A stretch of DNA of 64,000 nucleotides, from assembly GCA_903952205.1 (NCBI GenBank), contig CAJBEZ010000063.1, positions 1 to 64,000 on the forward strand, given 5' to 3'. Shown piece after piece: positions 8,767 to 18,025 of this stretch. The position numbers and the translations under genes were made by a program. The DNA is from an uncultured Desulfomonile sp. (GTDB lineage: Bacteria; Desulfobacterota; Desulfomonilia; Desulfomonilales; Desulfomonilaceae). The number at the start of each line of letters is the position of its first letter. The stretch's first letter is position 1. The notes beneath the pieces were generated by a model. It was not told where the DNA came from. It worked only from the letters and a program-made list of their open reading frames with translations, and made no database searches.

Positions 8767-8911
8767 CTAGCCCTCCTAAATTAACTTCGCCAAACATGTT
8801 ACAACATATTGTAATCAGTAGTTTAATGTAATGATATAGAAAACTCAACGAGATTTTAATATGTTATGAGGCGTTAGGTCCCTCCGACCTGATCTTTACC
8901 CACAACCGGCG

Positions 8912-8924
8912 TTGCTAAACACCG
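8912..8924 (+). repeat. Left terminal inverted repeat of IS4-type element
   Basis: TTGCTAAACACCG, matching 12 of 13 bases with the reverse complement of the right end at 10544-10556. It marks the transposase-distal boundary of the element. Confidence 0.6.
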
Positions 8925-8931
8925 GAGGGTC

Positions 8932-10517
8932 TTAAGGATGTGGGACGATAAAGGGGGCCAAGAACTGATACACGCCGGCGATGTCGTCCAGTCGCTGAAA
9001 GCCAAGCAAAAGGGCCTTTGTTCGAGGTTCGCCGTCACTCTTGCGGCCCAGGAAGCCGCCAAGTTTGGCCGTCAACGCAGGGTGGGCGGTTCGTCGGAAA
9101 AAACCGGTTTTCTTGCCCAATAGGTGAGAAGACCTTTCTATTCATGTTCTTCAAGGAAAACCGTGCAAGGAGCATCTGGCGTTTCCCCGCCGAGCTTTGT
9201 CAAATGGTGGACTCGCCAAGCCACTACCATATCATCGACCAGACAGGACTCTATGCGCTCGGCTGCCCCCAGTTGTCGCTCTTCAATCTTGCAGCCGCTC
9301 TTGAGGGTTTTATGATAAACCTCGATTGCCCACCGACCGGAATACCACTCAACCTTTTCAATGGCATCTGCCGGGGCTTTGACTTCACAGGTAGTGATCA
9401 GTCTCCACTCGATGGGCTCATCACTGACGGTTGTTTCTGGTTCCCTGGCCAAAACCTCCCAAACGGTGAGATCCTTTTTCTTTGATCTGTTGTGCGGGGT
9501 CTTGAGAGTGACTTCGGCAAAACGAATCGACAGGACGGCATCCCCGGCCGGACGGTTTCCTCGACGAGGAACACGGATAACCATCTCAACAAGAATAGGC
9601 TCCTGGGCCATCTTGTCCCAGATGTACGCTTCTTCTTTAGCAAGGCGCCGATTATGCTGAGATCGAACCAGAAGCTTAGGACCCGAAGGATCAGCAAGTT
9701 CAAGAAGCTCGTAAATATCAGCTACCCTGTCTCCGACACTGACAAAGACGGCGCCTGGACACTTTTTCTGAGCATGTGCGACATTTTTAAAGCTTTCTAT
9801 CCATTTGTAGCTTTCTTTTTGCTCGATGGGCAGACTATGTCGGAGCTTCTTTTTCCCGAACTCCTTGGGATTCCGAGCCAAACATTGTACATCGAGCAAT
9901 CCTAAAGGAGTCCCGTGCAGTTTGAACGCCATGGTGTCATGAACGATCAACCCAATGGGGCCATTTGGAGAGGATCCTACTGGACCAGGATTTTCTGTTG
10001 CCGGATGGGCGCTATAGTTGAGTGTTGTAGTGACTTGAACCGCTGAATACGATGCCTCCGAGCCACCCGCAGGAGGAACTTTTGATGAGATATCGCATTT
10101 GAGCGCCGCAAAGAGGACCTGCGCCAAATAATGGTATTTCTCCATGAGACCATTCCATGTGCGAGAAGCGCTTCTATCACCGATTTCAACGGGATTGATT
10201 TCAATGCGGCCCAATTCTTCGACGCTTCCGGTGATCTTTTCGATCCCTTCAGGAATATCCGGTTGTTGTCCAGAGTTCTTTCGTACAAAGCGGTTTTTAC
10301 CCCCTGGTGCAGGCAGTGAAATCAGACCCATTCCGTGCAATCTGAGCAAGGCCGTACGACAACTCATATCCTTCATGTTGCCATTGGGCGCACGCCAATC
10401 CAGCCAACCGCAAACCAGACGGGAAAGAGACCGCCGGGAGATCGAAGGTTCTTGTTCTACCGTGTCAATGATTCGGGCAATCACTTCGTCGTTGAATTCT
10501 TTTCCACATGCATACAT
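8932..10517 (-). pseudogene. IS4-family transposase, nonsense and frameshift
   Basis: The frame starts at 10517 (MYACGKEFNDEVIARI) with the N-terminal helical domain typical of this IS4 subgroup. The core DDE domain follows, and the IS4 signature Y-R-E-K is visible in YSGRWAIEVYHKTLKSG. The main frame stops at TAG (9138-9140), where relatives have tryptophan (TGG). Reading on, the frame continues through EPPTLR and then shifts near 9080 to give the expected end, KLGGFLGRKSDGEPRTKALL, to a stop at 8932. So there is one amber codon plus one frameshift with a short loss. The C-terminal part beyond the signature is disrupted and the protein is probably inactive. Confidence 0.85.
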
Positions 10518-10543
10518 ACACCCCCTGTACCACGACCTGCCAA

Positions 10544-10556
10544 CGGTGTTCAGCAA
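10544..10556 (-). repeat. Right terminal inverted repeat of IS4-type element
   Basis: CGGTGTTCAGCAA on the plus strand, the near-perfect complement of the left repeat. It lies about 30 bases upstream of the transposase start and borders the flavodiiron pseudogene. Confidence 0.6.
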
Positions 10557-11457
10557 AATTGCGGGGCATGCTCAGGGCAAATTACAGGGGACAATACTTC
10601 CACCTTGAGATTTGGGATCATGCCCGCCAGTTGTTCAACAGCTTTTGTATGCCAGCCGTAAGACCCCACCACTGACACAAATTTCGCCTTTGGCTTGATC
10701 ATGTTGGCCAAAGTAGCAGCGTAAGCCACGCCTGGATGTGGCCCGACATGAGCCGTTGGAGTCCCGGGGACTATGGTTCCCGCATCCACTAGCATTATGG
10801 CTAGCTTGCCTATGTCTGTAACAGACAGGTCAAATTGAGCAACGGTGACGCCATTGCCCGCAAGAGAACTCACAAGCCGCTCGACCAGTTTGGCCGTGCT
10901 GCCGTGAATGGATCTGTAGGCTATTACCACAAGGTTTTTTGGACTTGAAATTGTCCAGTCCCTGTAAGCGTCAATTATGAAATCAGGCCTGCCATACGCG
11001 GGGCCATGGCTCGGAGCTATTATTCGGTTGTCGTGTTTGGTGACTTTTTCGATGTTTTTTTCTATGATCTTGGAAAACGGCATCATTATTAAGGAGATAT
11101 ATCGTTTCGCCGCCTCATAGACTCTTCCTTCAGATACATCGTCATCGTTTCGGGCCAGTGGACCCATGGCGTGTAGGTGAATTCCAAAGTCCTGTCCCCA
11201 AGTGAAATTGTTTCACTATCAGCCACGGTAATAAATCGTTGTTCGGCAATCCCAAGCATCAGGGCGAGAAGTTCTTTTCCTTTTGGCGTGCAGATGACTT
11301 TAGCCTCCGGATACTTCTCCAGGACTTTGGGAATTGTACCGGAATCGTCCTATTCTGCGTGATGAGCGATGACGTAGTCTTCCCTGGGAGAATGCCCAAA
11401 CTGTTCCATGAGAACATCCGAAAACGCAGGGTCGAATGGATCACTACAACGAACTAC
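10557..11457 (-). pseudogene. A-type flavodiiron protein (FprA) pseudogene
   Basis: From about 11457 the minus strand encodes a beta-lactamase-fold part: DPFDPAFSDVLMEQF, then EDYVIAHHAE, a TAG stop (11350-11352), and DDSGTIPKVLEKYPEAKVIC through TYTPWVHWPETM. Intact proteins read HxEPDHSG or HxEQDHSG, so the stop replaces the residue after Glu and a metal-binding His has become Asp. After HWPETMTMYLKEE about 30 to 40 residues (including the CDFFGSH metal motif) are missing and the frame shifts. The sequence then resumes at GRVYEAAKRY, through IIAPSHGP, and into the flavodoxin domain (VVIAYRSIHGSTAKLVERLV). The N-terminus is absent and the 3' end meets the insertion sequence. Such enzymes reduce oxygen or NO; this copy cannot. 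Confidence 0.85.
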
Positions 11458-11846
11458 ATTTCCTGATTTTCATGAGTTAGGCCATCATATTTCAGCATAG
11501 GCTAAAGAATGGGGAGGTTTTTCTTTGGACTAATTCTTCGGTTTTCCACAGAAGAAAGAGATATTGACTTTTTATTTATACGGGTATACAAATATATATA
11601 TGCTTACAAAGCGAAACCGGAACCACCCAGTAAGCCGTCTGGGCAAATCAGGATATTGTATTTGTAACATTTTAGGATAGTTAAGTTTTCCATATTACAG
11701 TGACGTCTTTTTCTAACAAAAGACTCAATAAGAGGTGAAGCCAAATTAGTGAGATAAGGTAGAAGTTGTACCTATAAACACCTGTTTCTGCGGGTACAAT
11801 AGTTAAGGATGTTCACAATTATTTACGTAACTGGAAGGAGATTTCA
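11458..11846. other. AT-rich upstream region of metV
   Basis: No gene. The stretch separates the decayed flavodiiron gene from metV, and its centre (about 11560-11610) is strongly AT-rich with a promoter-like site (listed separately). The metV ribosome binding site GGAAGGAG lies at its right end. No terminator hairpin was found, so an untranslated leader of about 250 bases would precede metV if the promoter is real. Confidence 0.45.
11564..11590 (+). promoter_or_regulatory. Putative sigma-70 promoter of metVF
   Basis: TTGACT at 11564-11569 (one mismatch to the -35 consensus) is followed by TATACAAA-like sequence at 11585-11592. The spacer is 15 bases to TATACA or 17 to TACAAA. It faces metV, about 255 bases away. 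Confidence 0.4.
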
Positions 11847-12509
11847 ATGATTGGGACCACAAGAAAACCCCTGGATGAGGTACTCCAGGCCCTTGAGGGC
11901 AAGGAGAAAATTGTTGTCATGGGATGCAATGGCTGCGCCAAAGCCTGCAAAACCGGCGGTGACGCCGAAGTAGCGGACATGGCCGCTACCCTTACAGGGG
12001 CCGGGAAATCCGTGATATGGGAGGTTACGCCTGAGAGGACCTGTTACATACAGCACACTACAGGGAGCCTCGCAGGGCACGAACAAACTATTTCTGATAC
12101 CGACGCTTTCCTGGTGCTTGGTTGTGGAGGAGCCGCTCAAGTAGCACGTCAAGCGCTCGATGAAATGGGGTTCGTCAAACCTGTGAAGATTGCTCTTAAC
12201 TCTGTAGGTCACCTGGACACTATCATCGCCGGGAAACTAGCCATTGAGCAATGCCAGGAATGCGGTGACTGCGTCCTCAACGAGACGGGAGGGATATGCC
12301 CCGTAACTAAATGCGCCAAAAGCCTATTAAATGGTCCTTGTGGAGGGGCGCAAGATGGCAAATGCGAAGTCGACCCACAGAGGGACTGCGCCTGGGTGAT
12401 GATTTATGATCGGCTTAAAGCCTTAGGCGAAATGGAAAAACTCTACGTTTATAGAGATCCCAAAGATTACAGCAAATCAAACAAACCCAGAACCCTGGTG
12501 ATAGCATAG
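11847..12509 (+). CDS. metV: MetV, partner subunit of methylene-H4folate reductase
   Basis: A 220-residue protein of the MetV / methylenetetrahydrofolate reductase C-terminal-domain family. The N-terminal region has VVMGCNGCAKACKTGG. The C-terminal third carries a cysteine cluster (QECGDCVLNETGGICPVTKC, then NGPCGG, GKCEVD, RDCAW) that in MetV holds zinc or iron-sulfur centres. It forms a complex with MetF, encoded 14 bases downstream, and passes electrons for the reversible methylene-H4F / methyl-H4F step of the Wood-Ljungdahl methyl branch. A GGAAGGAG ribosome binding site precedes the ATG. Electron donors seen elsewhere (HdrABC-MvhD, RnfC2) are not next to it here. Confidence 0.9.
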   Translation: MIGTTRKPLDEVLQALEGKEKIVVMGCNGCAKACKTGGDAEVADMAATLTGAGKSVIWEVTPERTCYIQHTTGSLAGHEQTISDTDAFLVLGCGGAAQVARQALDEMGFVKPVKIALNSVGHLDTIIAGKLAIEQCQECGDCVLNETGGICPVTKCAKSLLNGPCGGAQDGKCEVDPQRDCAWVMIYDRLKALGEMEKLYVYRDPKDYSKSNKPRTLVIA

Positions 12510-12523
12510 AAAGAGGCCAATCA

Positions 12524-13417
12524 ATGAAAATTACAGACTTGTTTCAAGACAAAATTACGGTTTTTACCAGTGAAGTTGGACCGGTCAAAGGTTGCGTAAG
12601 AGACACTGACGATGACACCACGCCGAAGTGTTTGAGTGAAGCAAATTTAGTCAAAGATTATGTCCATGCCATAAACGTTACCGACAACCAGAGCGCCGTA
12701 ATGCGACTCGGTTCACTTGCCGGCTCCGTCAAACTGAAAGAGCGAGGGATTGAACCGATCTATCAGATTACATGCAGAGATAGAAATCGTATAGCTTTGC
12801 AATCTGAGGTGCTTACGGCATGTTCGCTCGGAATAGACAATGTGTTGGTCCTCACAGGGGACCATACATCTTTGGGCGATCACATTGCTGCGAAACCTGT
12901 GTTCGATGTTGACTCGGTGCAATTACTGAAAATAGCCAGCGGCATGAAGAATGGCTACGACATGATGGGACATGAACTTGCCAGAGCTCCGCAGTATGCG
13001 CTTGGCGCAGTAGTTAATCCCAACTTTACCCCATTAGATCTGCAACTGATCAAAATGGAGAAAAAAATACAGGCCGGCGCAGAGTTCTTTCAGACACAGG
13101 CTGTCTATGACCCAAAACTTTTTGAAACATTTATCAAAAAGGCAGAAAAGTTCGACGTTCCGATTCAGGTTGGAGTAGTGTTTGTGAAGTCTGCTAAAAT
13201 GGCAAAATTCATGAACGAAAAAATATCAGGTATCACCGTGCCCGAATCTTGGGGGAAGAATCTCGAGGGTCTTACCGGCGAAAAGGCCAAGGAAAAATGC
13301 GTTGAAATGACCGGGGATCTCCTGAAAGAAATCGCTCCCATGTGCCAGGGAGTTCATTTTATGCCATTAGGATGGTCGGACCTTGTTCCAAGAATTATTG
13401 ACAAGGTTTTTAAATAG
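12524..13417 (+). CDS. metF: Methylenetetrahydrofolate reductase
   Basis: A 297-residue MetF TIM barrel, the usual size of the short anaerobe form. It starts FTSEVGPVKG with the conserved Glu of strand 1, has YQITCRDRNR and the VLVLTGDH block that contacts FAD and folate, and GAEFFQTQAVYD near residue 190. It catalyses interconversion of 5,10-methylene- and 5-methyl-tetrahydrofolate in the cytoplasm. Directly after metV, it completes the MetVF pair. In a sulfate reducer it may run oxidatively (acetate or formate to CO2) or reductively for carbon fixation; direction cannot be told from sequence. Confidence 0.93.
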   Translation: MKITDLFQDKITVFTSEVGPVKGCVRDTDDDTTPKCLSEANLVKDYVHAINVTDNQSAVMRLGSLAGSVKLKERGIEPIYQITCRDRNRIALQSEVLTACSLGIDNVLVLTGDHTSLGDHIAAKPVFDVDSVQLLKIASGMKNGYDMMGHELARAPQYALGAVVNPNFTPLDLQLIKMEKKIQAGAEFFQTQAVYDPKLFETFIKKAEKFDVPIQVGVVFVKSAKMAKFMNEKISGITVPESWGKNLEGLTGEKAKEKCVEMTGDLLKEIAPMCQGVHFMPLGWSDLVPRIIDKVFK

Positions 13418-13460
13418 ACAAACAATCTCATATTCCTATCTTTTTGAGTCAGTGAAATTT

Positions 13461-13655
13461 ATGACCGAAGAGCAGACCAGAAATTTTCATTGTGTGAAAT
13501 GTGGAAACGATTGGCGCGTTCCTTTTGGGGGAGGGCGTCAAATCGTTTGCCCCAAATGTGGTTCCATGAACATCTTTCGCTCAAATCCTGGAACAAGATC
13601 TGAAATGTGCGGGGCCCGGAGAAGCAAGACTTGTAAACGGCGAAGATCAGAGTAA
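13461..13655 (+). CDS. Small zinc-ribbon protein
   Basis: A 64-residue protein with two CxxC knuckles, CVKCGNDW and CPKCGSMN, spaced about 25 residues, so a zinc ribbon is likely. The C-terminus is rich in Arg and Lys, with two more cysteines. The start at 13461 (MTEEQTRNF) is chosen because the knuckle follows directly. It sits 43 bases after metF and 4 bases before the efflux-NifX fusion gene, so probably in that operon. Role unknown; nucleic-acid binding or metal handling are both possible. Confidence 0.65.
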   Translation: MTEEQTRNFHCVKCGNDWRVPFGGGRQIVCPKCGSMNIFRSNPGTRSEMCGARRSKTCKRRRSE

Positions 13656-13659
13656 AAGG

Positions 13660-14868
13660 ATGATTCCATATGCAAGAGTAGCCATATATTCGTGCCTGGT
13701 CAATCTGGCGCTAATGGGGATCAAGTACTTTCTCGGTGAAATCAGCGGAAGTCTTGCCCTGAAGGCTGATGCGATCCACTCATTCGCCGATGTGATTTCA
13801 TCAGGAGCGATATTTCTGGGTATTGTAATTTCGGCCCGTAAAACAAAGATCTTCCCTGAAGGGCTGTACAAAGTAGAAAATCTGGTAGCTTTGCTAAGCT
13901 CGTTCTTCATTTTGTTCGCCGCCTACGAAATCGGTCACGAGGCTCTTCTAAGTCCATCTGACACCCCAATCTTCAACGTCCAGCTCGTAACGATCGGCAT
14001 AATCCTCATAATGGTTGTGGCCGCTCTTTTCTCCCGTTATGAACTTAAGGTAGGCCTGGAAGTCGGATCTCCGAGTCTTGTGGCGGACGCCAGGCATGTC
14101 AAAACAGACCTTCTATCGTGCCTTGTCATCCTGGTCGGCATTATCAGCACATATATGGGGTATCATCTTGACCGCTACGTAGCTCTGATAGTGGCGGTAA
14201 TCGTAGCACAGATGGGCGTTCAGATCTTTTTGGAAGCTGTAAAGGTTCTCCTTGACGCCACGCTGGATTACGCTACCCTTGATGGCATTCGGAAGATTCT
14301 GGAAAGCCATGATGAAGTAGTGGAAATCATTAGTATTGGCGGAAGAAATTCAGGAAGATTCAAATTCGTAGAAATCTCTCTAACAACCAACCTGAAGCGC
14401 TTGAATGAAGCCCACGTCGTAACATCCGAGATTGAGGAAGAAATTCTTGACCGCTATCCCAACATTGACAAAATACTGATTCACTACGAACCTGAGCATA
14501 AGAATGTCGAAATTGTCGCAACCCCCTTGGATGTTAAGGATGACGAATCACCGAACGAGAAGTCTTCAATTTCCCAACACTTCGGAGACGCTCCATATTT
14601 CGCAATCATCGACCGTGACTTCTCTTTAAAAAAGGTTTCTATAAGAAGTTACATGGAAAATCCTTTCAAGGATGTTGACAAAAAAAAAGGAGTCAGGGTT
14701 GCGGAGTTTCTATTTGAACACGCAGTCGACGAGGTTAGGTCACGGGTTGATTTTGAAGGTAAAGGATCCGGATATGCGCTCGAAGCCATGAACATAGCGA
14801 TAGTCACAACGTCTGCAAATACGTTGGGAGAAATGATCAAACAGATGGGCAGAAATTTGAATTCCTGA
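13660..14868 (+). CDS. Cation diffusion facilitator fused to NifX-like domain
   Basis: A 402-residue fusion. Residues 1 to about 200 form a cation diffusion facilitator with some six membrane helices; metal-site motifs DAIHSFAD (Asp37, His40, Asp44) and DARHVKTD repeat the HxxxD pattern. Residues about 205-285 are the cytoplasmic CDF dimerisation domain. From about 300 on there is a dinitrogenase iron-molybdenum-cofactor (NifX/NafY-like) domain, beginning SQHFGDAPYFAIIDRDFS and ending near NIAIVTTSANTLGEMI. CDF proteins export Zn, Fe, Co or Mn by proton antiport; the extra domain binds metal-sulfur clusters in its relatives. I infer iron or cluster-linked metal export. The window has no nif genes. 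Confidence 0.85.
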   Translation: MIPYARVAIYSCLVNLALMGIKYFLGEISGSLALKADAIHSFADVISSGAIFLGIVISARKTKIFPEGLYKVENLVALLSSFFILFAAYEIGHEALLSPSDTPIFNVQLVTIGIILIMVVAALFSRYELKVGLEVGSPSLVADARHVKTDLLSCLVILVGIISTYMGYHLDRYVALIVAVIVAQMGVQIFLEAVKVLLDATLDYATLDGIRKILESHDEVVEIISIGGRNSGRFKFVEISLTTNLKRLNEAHVVTSEIEEEILDRYPNIDKILIHYEPEHKNVEIVATPLDVKDDESPNEKSSISQHFGDAPYFAIIDRDFSLKKVSIRSYMENPFKDVDKKKGVRVAEFLFEHAVDEVRSRVDFEGKGSGYALEAMNIAIVTTSANTLGEMIKQMGRNLNS

Positions 14869-14953
14869 ACAAAAGGAAAGACTAGCTCACCTCCTGCGTT
14901 GAACAAGGTTCCATAAATATTTTGGCGAAGGGTGTGGTGAATTGACGATAATC

Positions 14954-17900
14954 TCAGGAAGGGATACCAAGTAACTCCCTTTTCTTTTTGTTTTTTCTGT
15001 TTAACCAATGCTGGAGGTTGCCGAGGTAGGAATAGACAACAGGAGTTAGATAGAGAGTCACGAATTGCGACAATAGCAGGCCTCCTGCTACAGCAAGTCC
15101 CAAAGGCTGCCTGGATTCGCCTTCAGCCCCAAAACCTATGGCAATAGGCGTCATTCCCGCTATTGCCGCTATAGTGGTCATCATAATAGGGCGAAAACGA
15201 ACAATAGACCCTTCAATTGCGGCGTCTAACGGTGATTTACCTTTCGCTTCGGCCTCCAGTGCAAAATCAACTACCATAATGGCGTTCTTTTTCACTATGC
15301 CGATTAACATGAATAGCCCCACAAAGCCGTAAAGGTCAAGACTGTAACCCATGACCCAAAGCACCAACAACCCTCCAAATGCGGCTGAGGGCAGTCCGGC
15401 TATTATGGTAAGGGGGTGTAGGAAGCTCTCGTAAAGGCAGGCGAGGATCATATAAATGATTAATATCGCAACAATCAAGAGTATTGTAAGGCTTCTCACC
15501 GTTCCTTCAAATGCTTCCGCTGTTCCCCCAAACCTGAACCGGATCGAATCCGGAAGCGTCTTTTCCGCCATGGATCGCAATGCTTCAGTGGCCTGGCCGA
15601 TGGTATATCCAGGAGCGGTGTCAAAAGAAATCGTCACCGAAGGAAATTGACCGTAATGGTTAACAGTAAGTGGCCCATTCCGAGGCGACACATCGGCCAC
15701 AACATCAAGTCTGACCATGTCTCCTTTTACATTCTTCAAGTAAAGAGATGATAACTGGTCGGGATATCGCTGAAAATCCTTTTCGACTTCCAATACTACC
15801 TTGTATGTGTCAGTAGTGCCGTAGATGTTTGAAATTTCACGCGACCCATAGGAAGAGAAAGAAGCCTGTTCTATATCTCCAGCCGTTATTCCAAGTGAAA
15901 ACGCCTTATCTCTGTTAATGTTTATAAATGATTCCGGATTCTTTATGTATAAATTTGAATTAACGCCTTTTATTTGTGGCACGCCATACATAGCGTAAGT
16001 GAATTTCTCGGCGCTTTTGAAAAGAGTTTCGGTTTCGGTTGATTGTAGGATTAGTTGATATGGGCTTGCTGAGATCTCCGTGCTAATCTCTATGAGTGGT
16101 GGCACGGAAAAGAATGTAAGCATTCCAGGCACCGAGTTAGCTACTGGGAAAACCTCCTCCATGACTTCCTGCGCAGGTAATTTACGGGGTGGCTTGTCGT
16201 TCAGAAAAGCGATGGTGAACCCTTGGTTTCTTTGCGGATAACCCGCAACATTCAGAACCGAACGGACATTGGGATTAGCCCGTATACGCGGTTGAAGATC
16301 TTTAAGTTTGTCAAGCATCGCATCGGGAGAAACCCCCTGCTCACTTATACAGAAGCCAACCAGATAATTCATGTCCACGTTTGGAACAAAACCTTTAGGC
16401 AGGGCTATAAATAAATAGAGAGTGCCGGCAAGAATGACGAGAGACATTGAGAGGGTAACAATTCTGTGATGCGCCGCCAGATTGAGTGTCACCTTGTAGA
16501 ATCTCAGCATGGCGCCAAAAATTGGATCCGATTCAGCCAACCTACTATGTGGGCTTAGCATCCGACTGCTCAACATAGGCGTCACCATCAAGGCCACGAT
16601 GCCTGACACAATTATGGCCACCGTTATGGTAACGGCGAATTCGTTTAGCACTCTTCCATAGATTCCAGACATGAACATAATTGGGACAAATACAATTGCA
16701 AGGCTTGAGGTCATTGATATTATGGTAAATACGATCTCTTTGACTCCATCCAAAGCCGCCTGAAAAGGGGTCTTACCCATCTCCATGTGCCTCACAACGT
16801 TTTCCAGAACCACAATAGCGTCATCCACAACAAATCCCACTGATAGAACCAGGGCCATTAAAGAGAGATTGTCCAGAGAAAAACCCAACACGCTCATAAC
16901 AGCAAAAGTGAATACTATAGAGAGAGGGATGGCTATACTCGCAATAATTGTTGCGGCGACATTACGCAGGAAAATGAAGACAACGACCACAACGAGTATG
17001 ATAGCCAGTACCAGAGTGAGCTTTACGTCATCCACCGACGCCCGGATTGATTGCGACATGTCATAGACAACATCCAGACTCACCGTAGGGGGCAACGATG
17101 ATCGAATTGAGGGCATCAGTTTTTCGATATCATCTACAATCTTGATTGTGTTTGATCCAGGCTGCCTCTGTACCGCCAAGGCTACGCACTGTTGGCCGTT
17201 GTAGTAACAAAAGACCTTGTTAGCGTAGACGCTGTTTTCGACAGTGGCTACTTCGTCGAGACGAACAGGCTGTCCCTCTACATACGAAACAATGATCGGA
17301 TCATAGGCCCTGGCGTCCATTAGCTGACCGGAAGCCTTGAGAGTCCTGGTTTGATATTTTCCATCCAAAACGCCAAGAGGAAGATTGACGTTCTGAGCTA
17401 CAACAGCATCCCTAACTTCATTGACCCCGATTCTCTTCGCTGCAAGAAGATCCGGATTGATGGATACACGAACGGTAAATTTCTGCTGGCTGTAGTTTAA
17501 GACCTGGGCCACCCCAGGAACCATGGAAAGAGCATTGGAAACCATAGTCTCGGCATAGTCATTAACCTTGTACATCGGCATGGCGTCGGAGTACAGCACC
17601 AGATAATAGATCGGTCTCTCAGCCGGGTTGACCTTGGAGAAAGTAGGTGGACTCGGCATATTGGGTGGCAGAATTCCACTTGCCCTTGTAATGGCTGCCT
17701 GGACATCCATAGCCGCTGCGTCTATTTTTCTGGAAAGGTCGAATTGGAGATTTATTGTCGTTCTACCCTGGGTGCTGGTAGAATTCATGGTTCGCAAGCC
17801 CTCTATCGAAGAGAACTGCTTTTCCAGGGGCGTGGCGACGCTTGACGCCATGGTGTCTGGATCGGCCCCTGGTAACGAAGCGGATACTGATATCGTCGGG

Positions 17901-18025
17901 AAATCTACCTGAGGCAGTGCGGAAACCGGCAAATTTCGGTATGCGATAACTCCAAAAAAAAGCATGGCCACCATGATCGTGGTGGTCATTACAGGACGAC
18001 GTATGAATAACTCAGAGAGATTCAT
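14954..18025 (-). CDS. RND multidrug efflux pump, inner-membrane subunit
   Basis: A 1023-residue HAE1-family RND transporter, closest in style to MdtB/MdtC/AcrB. It begins NLSELFIRRPVMTTTIMVAM and has twelve expected membrane helices. The proton-relay pair is in LSVGFVVDDAIVVLENVV, and the second-half helix motif is IGIVKKNAIMVVDFA, with the essential lysine. The two large periplasmic loops are complete. It overlaps the adaptor gene by 4 bases (ATGA), so the two are co-translated. No outer-membrane TolC-like gene is adjacent; a channel must be supplied from elsewhere. It exports drugs, dyes or bile-salt-like compounds; the substrate is not predictable. Confidence 0.92.
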   Translation of the reverse strand: MNLSELFIRRPVMTTTIMVAMLFFGVIAYRNLPVSALPQVDFPTISVSASLPGADPDTMASSVATPLEKQFSSIEGLRTMNSTSTQGRTTINLQFDLSRKIDAAAMDVQAAITRASGILPPNMPSPPTFSKVNPAERPIYYLVLYSDAMPMYKVNDYAETMVSNALSMVPGVAQVLNYSQQKFTVRVSINPDLLAAKRIGVNEVRDAVVAQNVNLPLGVLDGKYQTRTLKASGQLMDARAYDPIIVSYVEGQPVRLDEVATVENSVYANKVFCYYNGQQCVALAVQRQPGSNTIKIVDDIEKLMPSIRSSLPPTVSLDVVYDMSQSIRASVDDVKLTLVLAIILVVVVVFIFLRNVAATIIASIAIPLSIVFTFAVMSVLGFSLDNLSLMALVLSVGFVVDDAIVVLENVVRHMEMGKTPFQAALDGVKEIVFTIISMTSSLAIVFVPIMFMSGIYGRVLNEFAVTITVAIIVSGIVALMVTPMLSSRMLSPHSRLAESDPIFGAMLRFYKVTLNLAAHHRIVTLSMSLVILAGTLYLFIALPKGFVPNVDMNYLVGFCISEQGVSPDAMLDKLKDLQPRIRANPNVRSVLNVAGYPQRNQGFTIAFLNDKPPRKLPAQEVMEEVFPVANSVPGMLTFFSVPPLIEISTEISASPYQLILQSTETETLFKSAEKFTYAMYGVPQIKGVNSNLYIKNPESFININRDKAFSLGITAGDIEQASFSSYGSREISNIYGTTDTYKVVLEVEKDFQRYPDQLSSLYLKNVKGDMVRLDVVADVSPRNGPLTVNHYGQFPSVTISFDTAPGYTIGQATEALRSMAEKTLPDSIRFRFGGTAEAFEGTVRSLTILLIVAILIIYMILACLYESFLHPLTIIAGLPSAAFGGLLVLWVMGYSLDLYGFVGLFMLIGIVKKNAIMVVDFALEAEAKGKSPLDAAIEGSIVRFRPIMMTTIAAIAGMTPIAIGFGAEGESRQPLGLAVAGGLLLSQFVTLYLTPVVYSYLGNLQHWLNRKNKKKRELLGIPS

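Larger units (their letters stand above)
8912..10556 (-). mobile_element. IS4-family insertion sequence, inactive
   Basis: About 1.65 kb bounded by imperfect terminal inverted repeats: TTGCTAAACACCG at 8912-8924 and its near-complement CGGTGTTCAGCAA at 10544-10556 (12 of 13 matching). Inside is one IS4-type transposase pseudogene on the minus strand. I see no clear target-site duplication next to the repeats, so the element may be old, or the flanks have changed since insertion. It abuts the damaged end of a flavodiiron-protein pseudogene. Because the transposase is broken, the copy could move only if supplied in trans. Confidence 0.75.

Noticed and set aside
8901-10570. Target-site duplication at the IS4-type element
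   Set aside because: Flanks cacaaccggcg and aattgcggggc share no convincing direct repeat next to the terminal repeats.
9018-10661. Several long plus-strand frames inside the insertion sequence
   Set aside because: They are antisense to the IS4 transposase; the transposase frame has the family signature.
11350-11352. In-frame stop in the flavodiiron gene as a possible recoded codon
   Set aside because: It is TAG, not TGA; the gene also has a deletion, a frameshift and a lost metal ligand, so it is a pseudogene.
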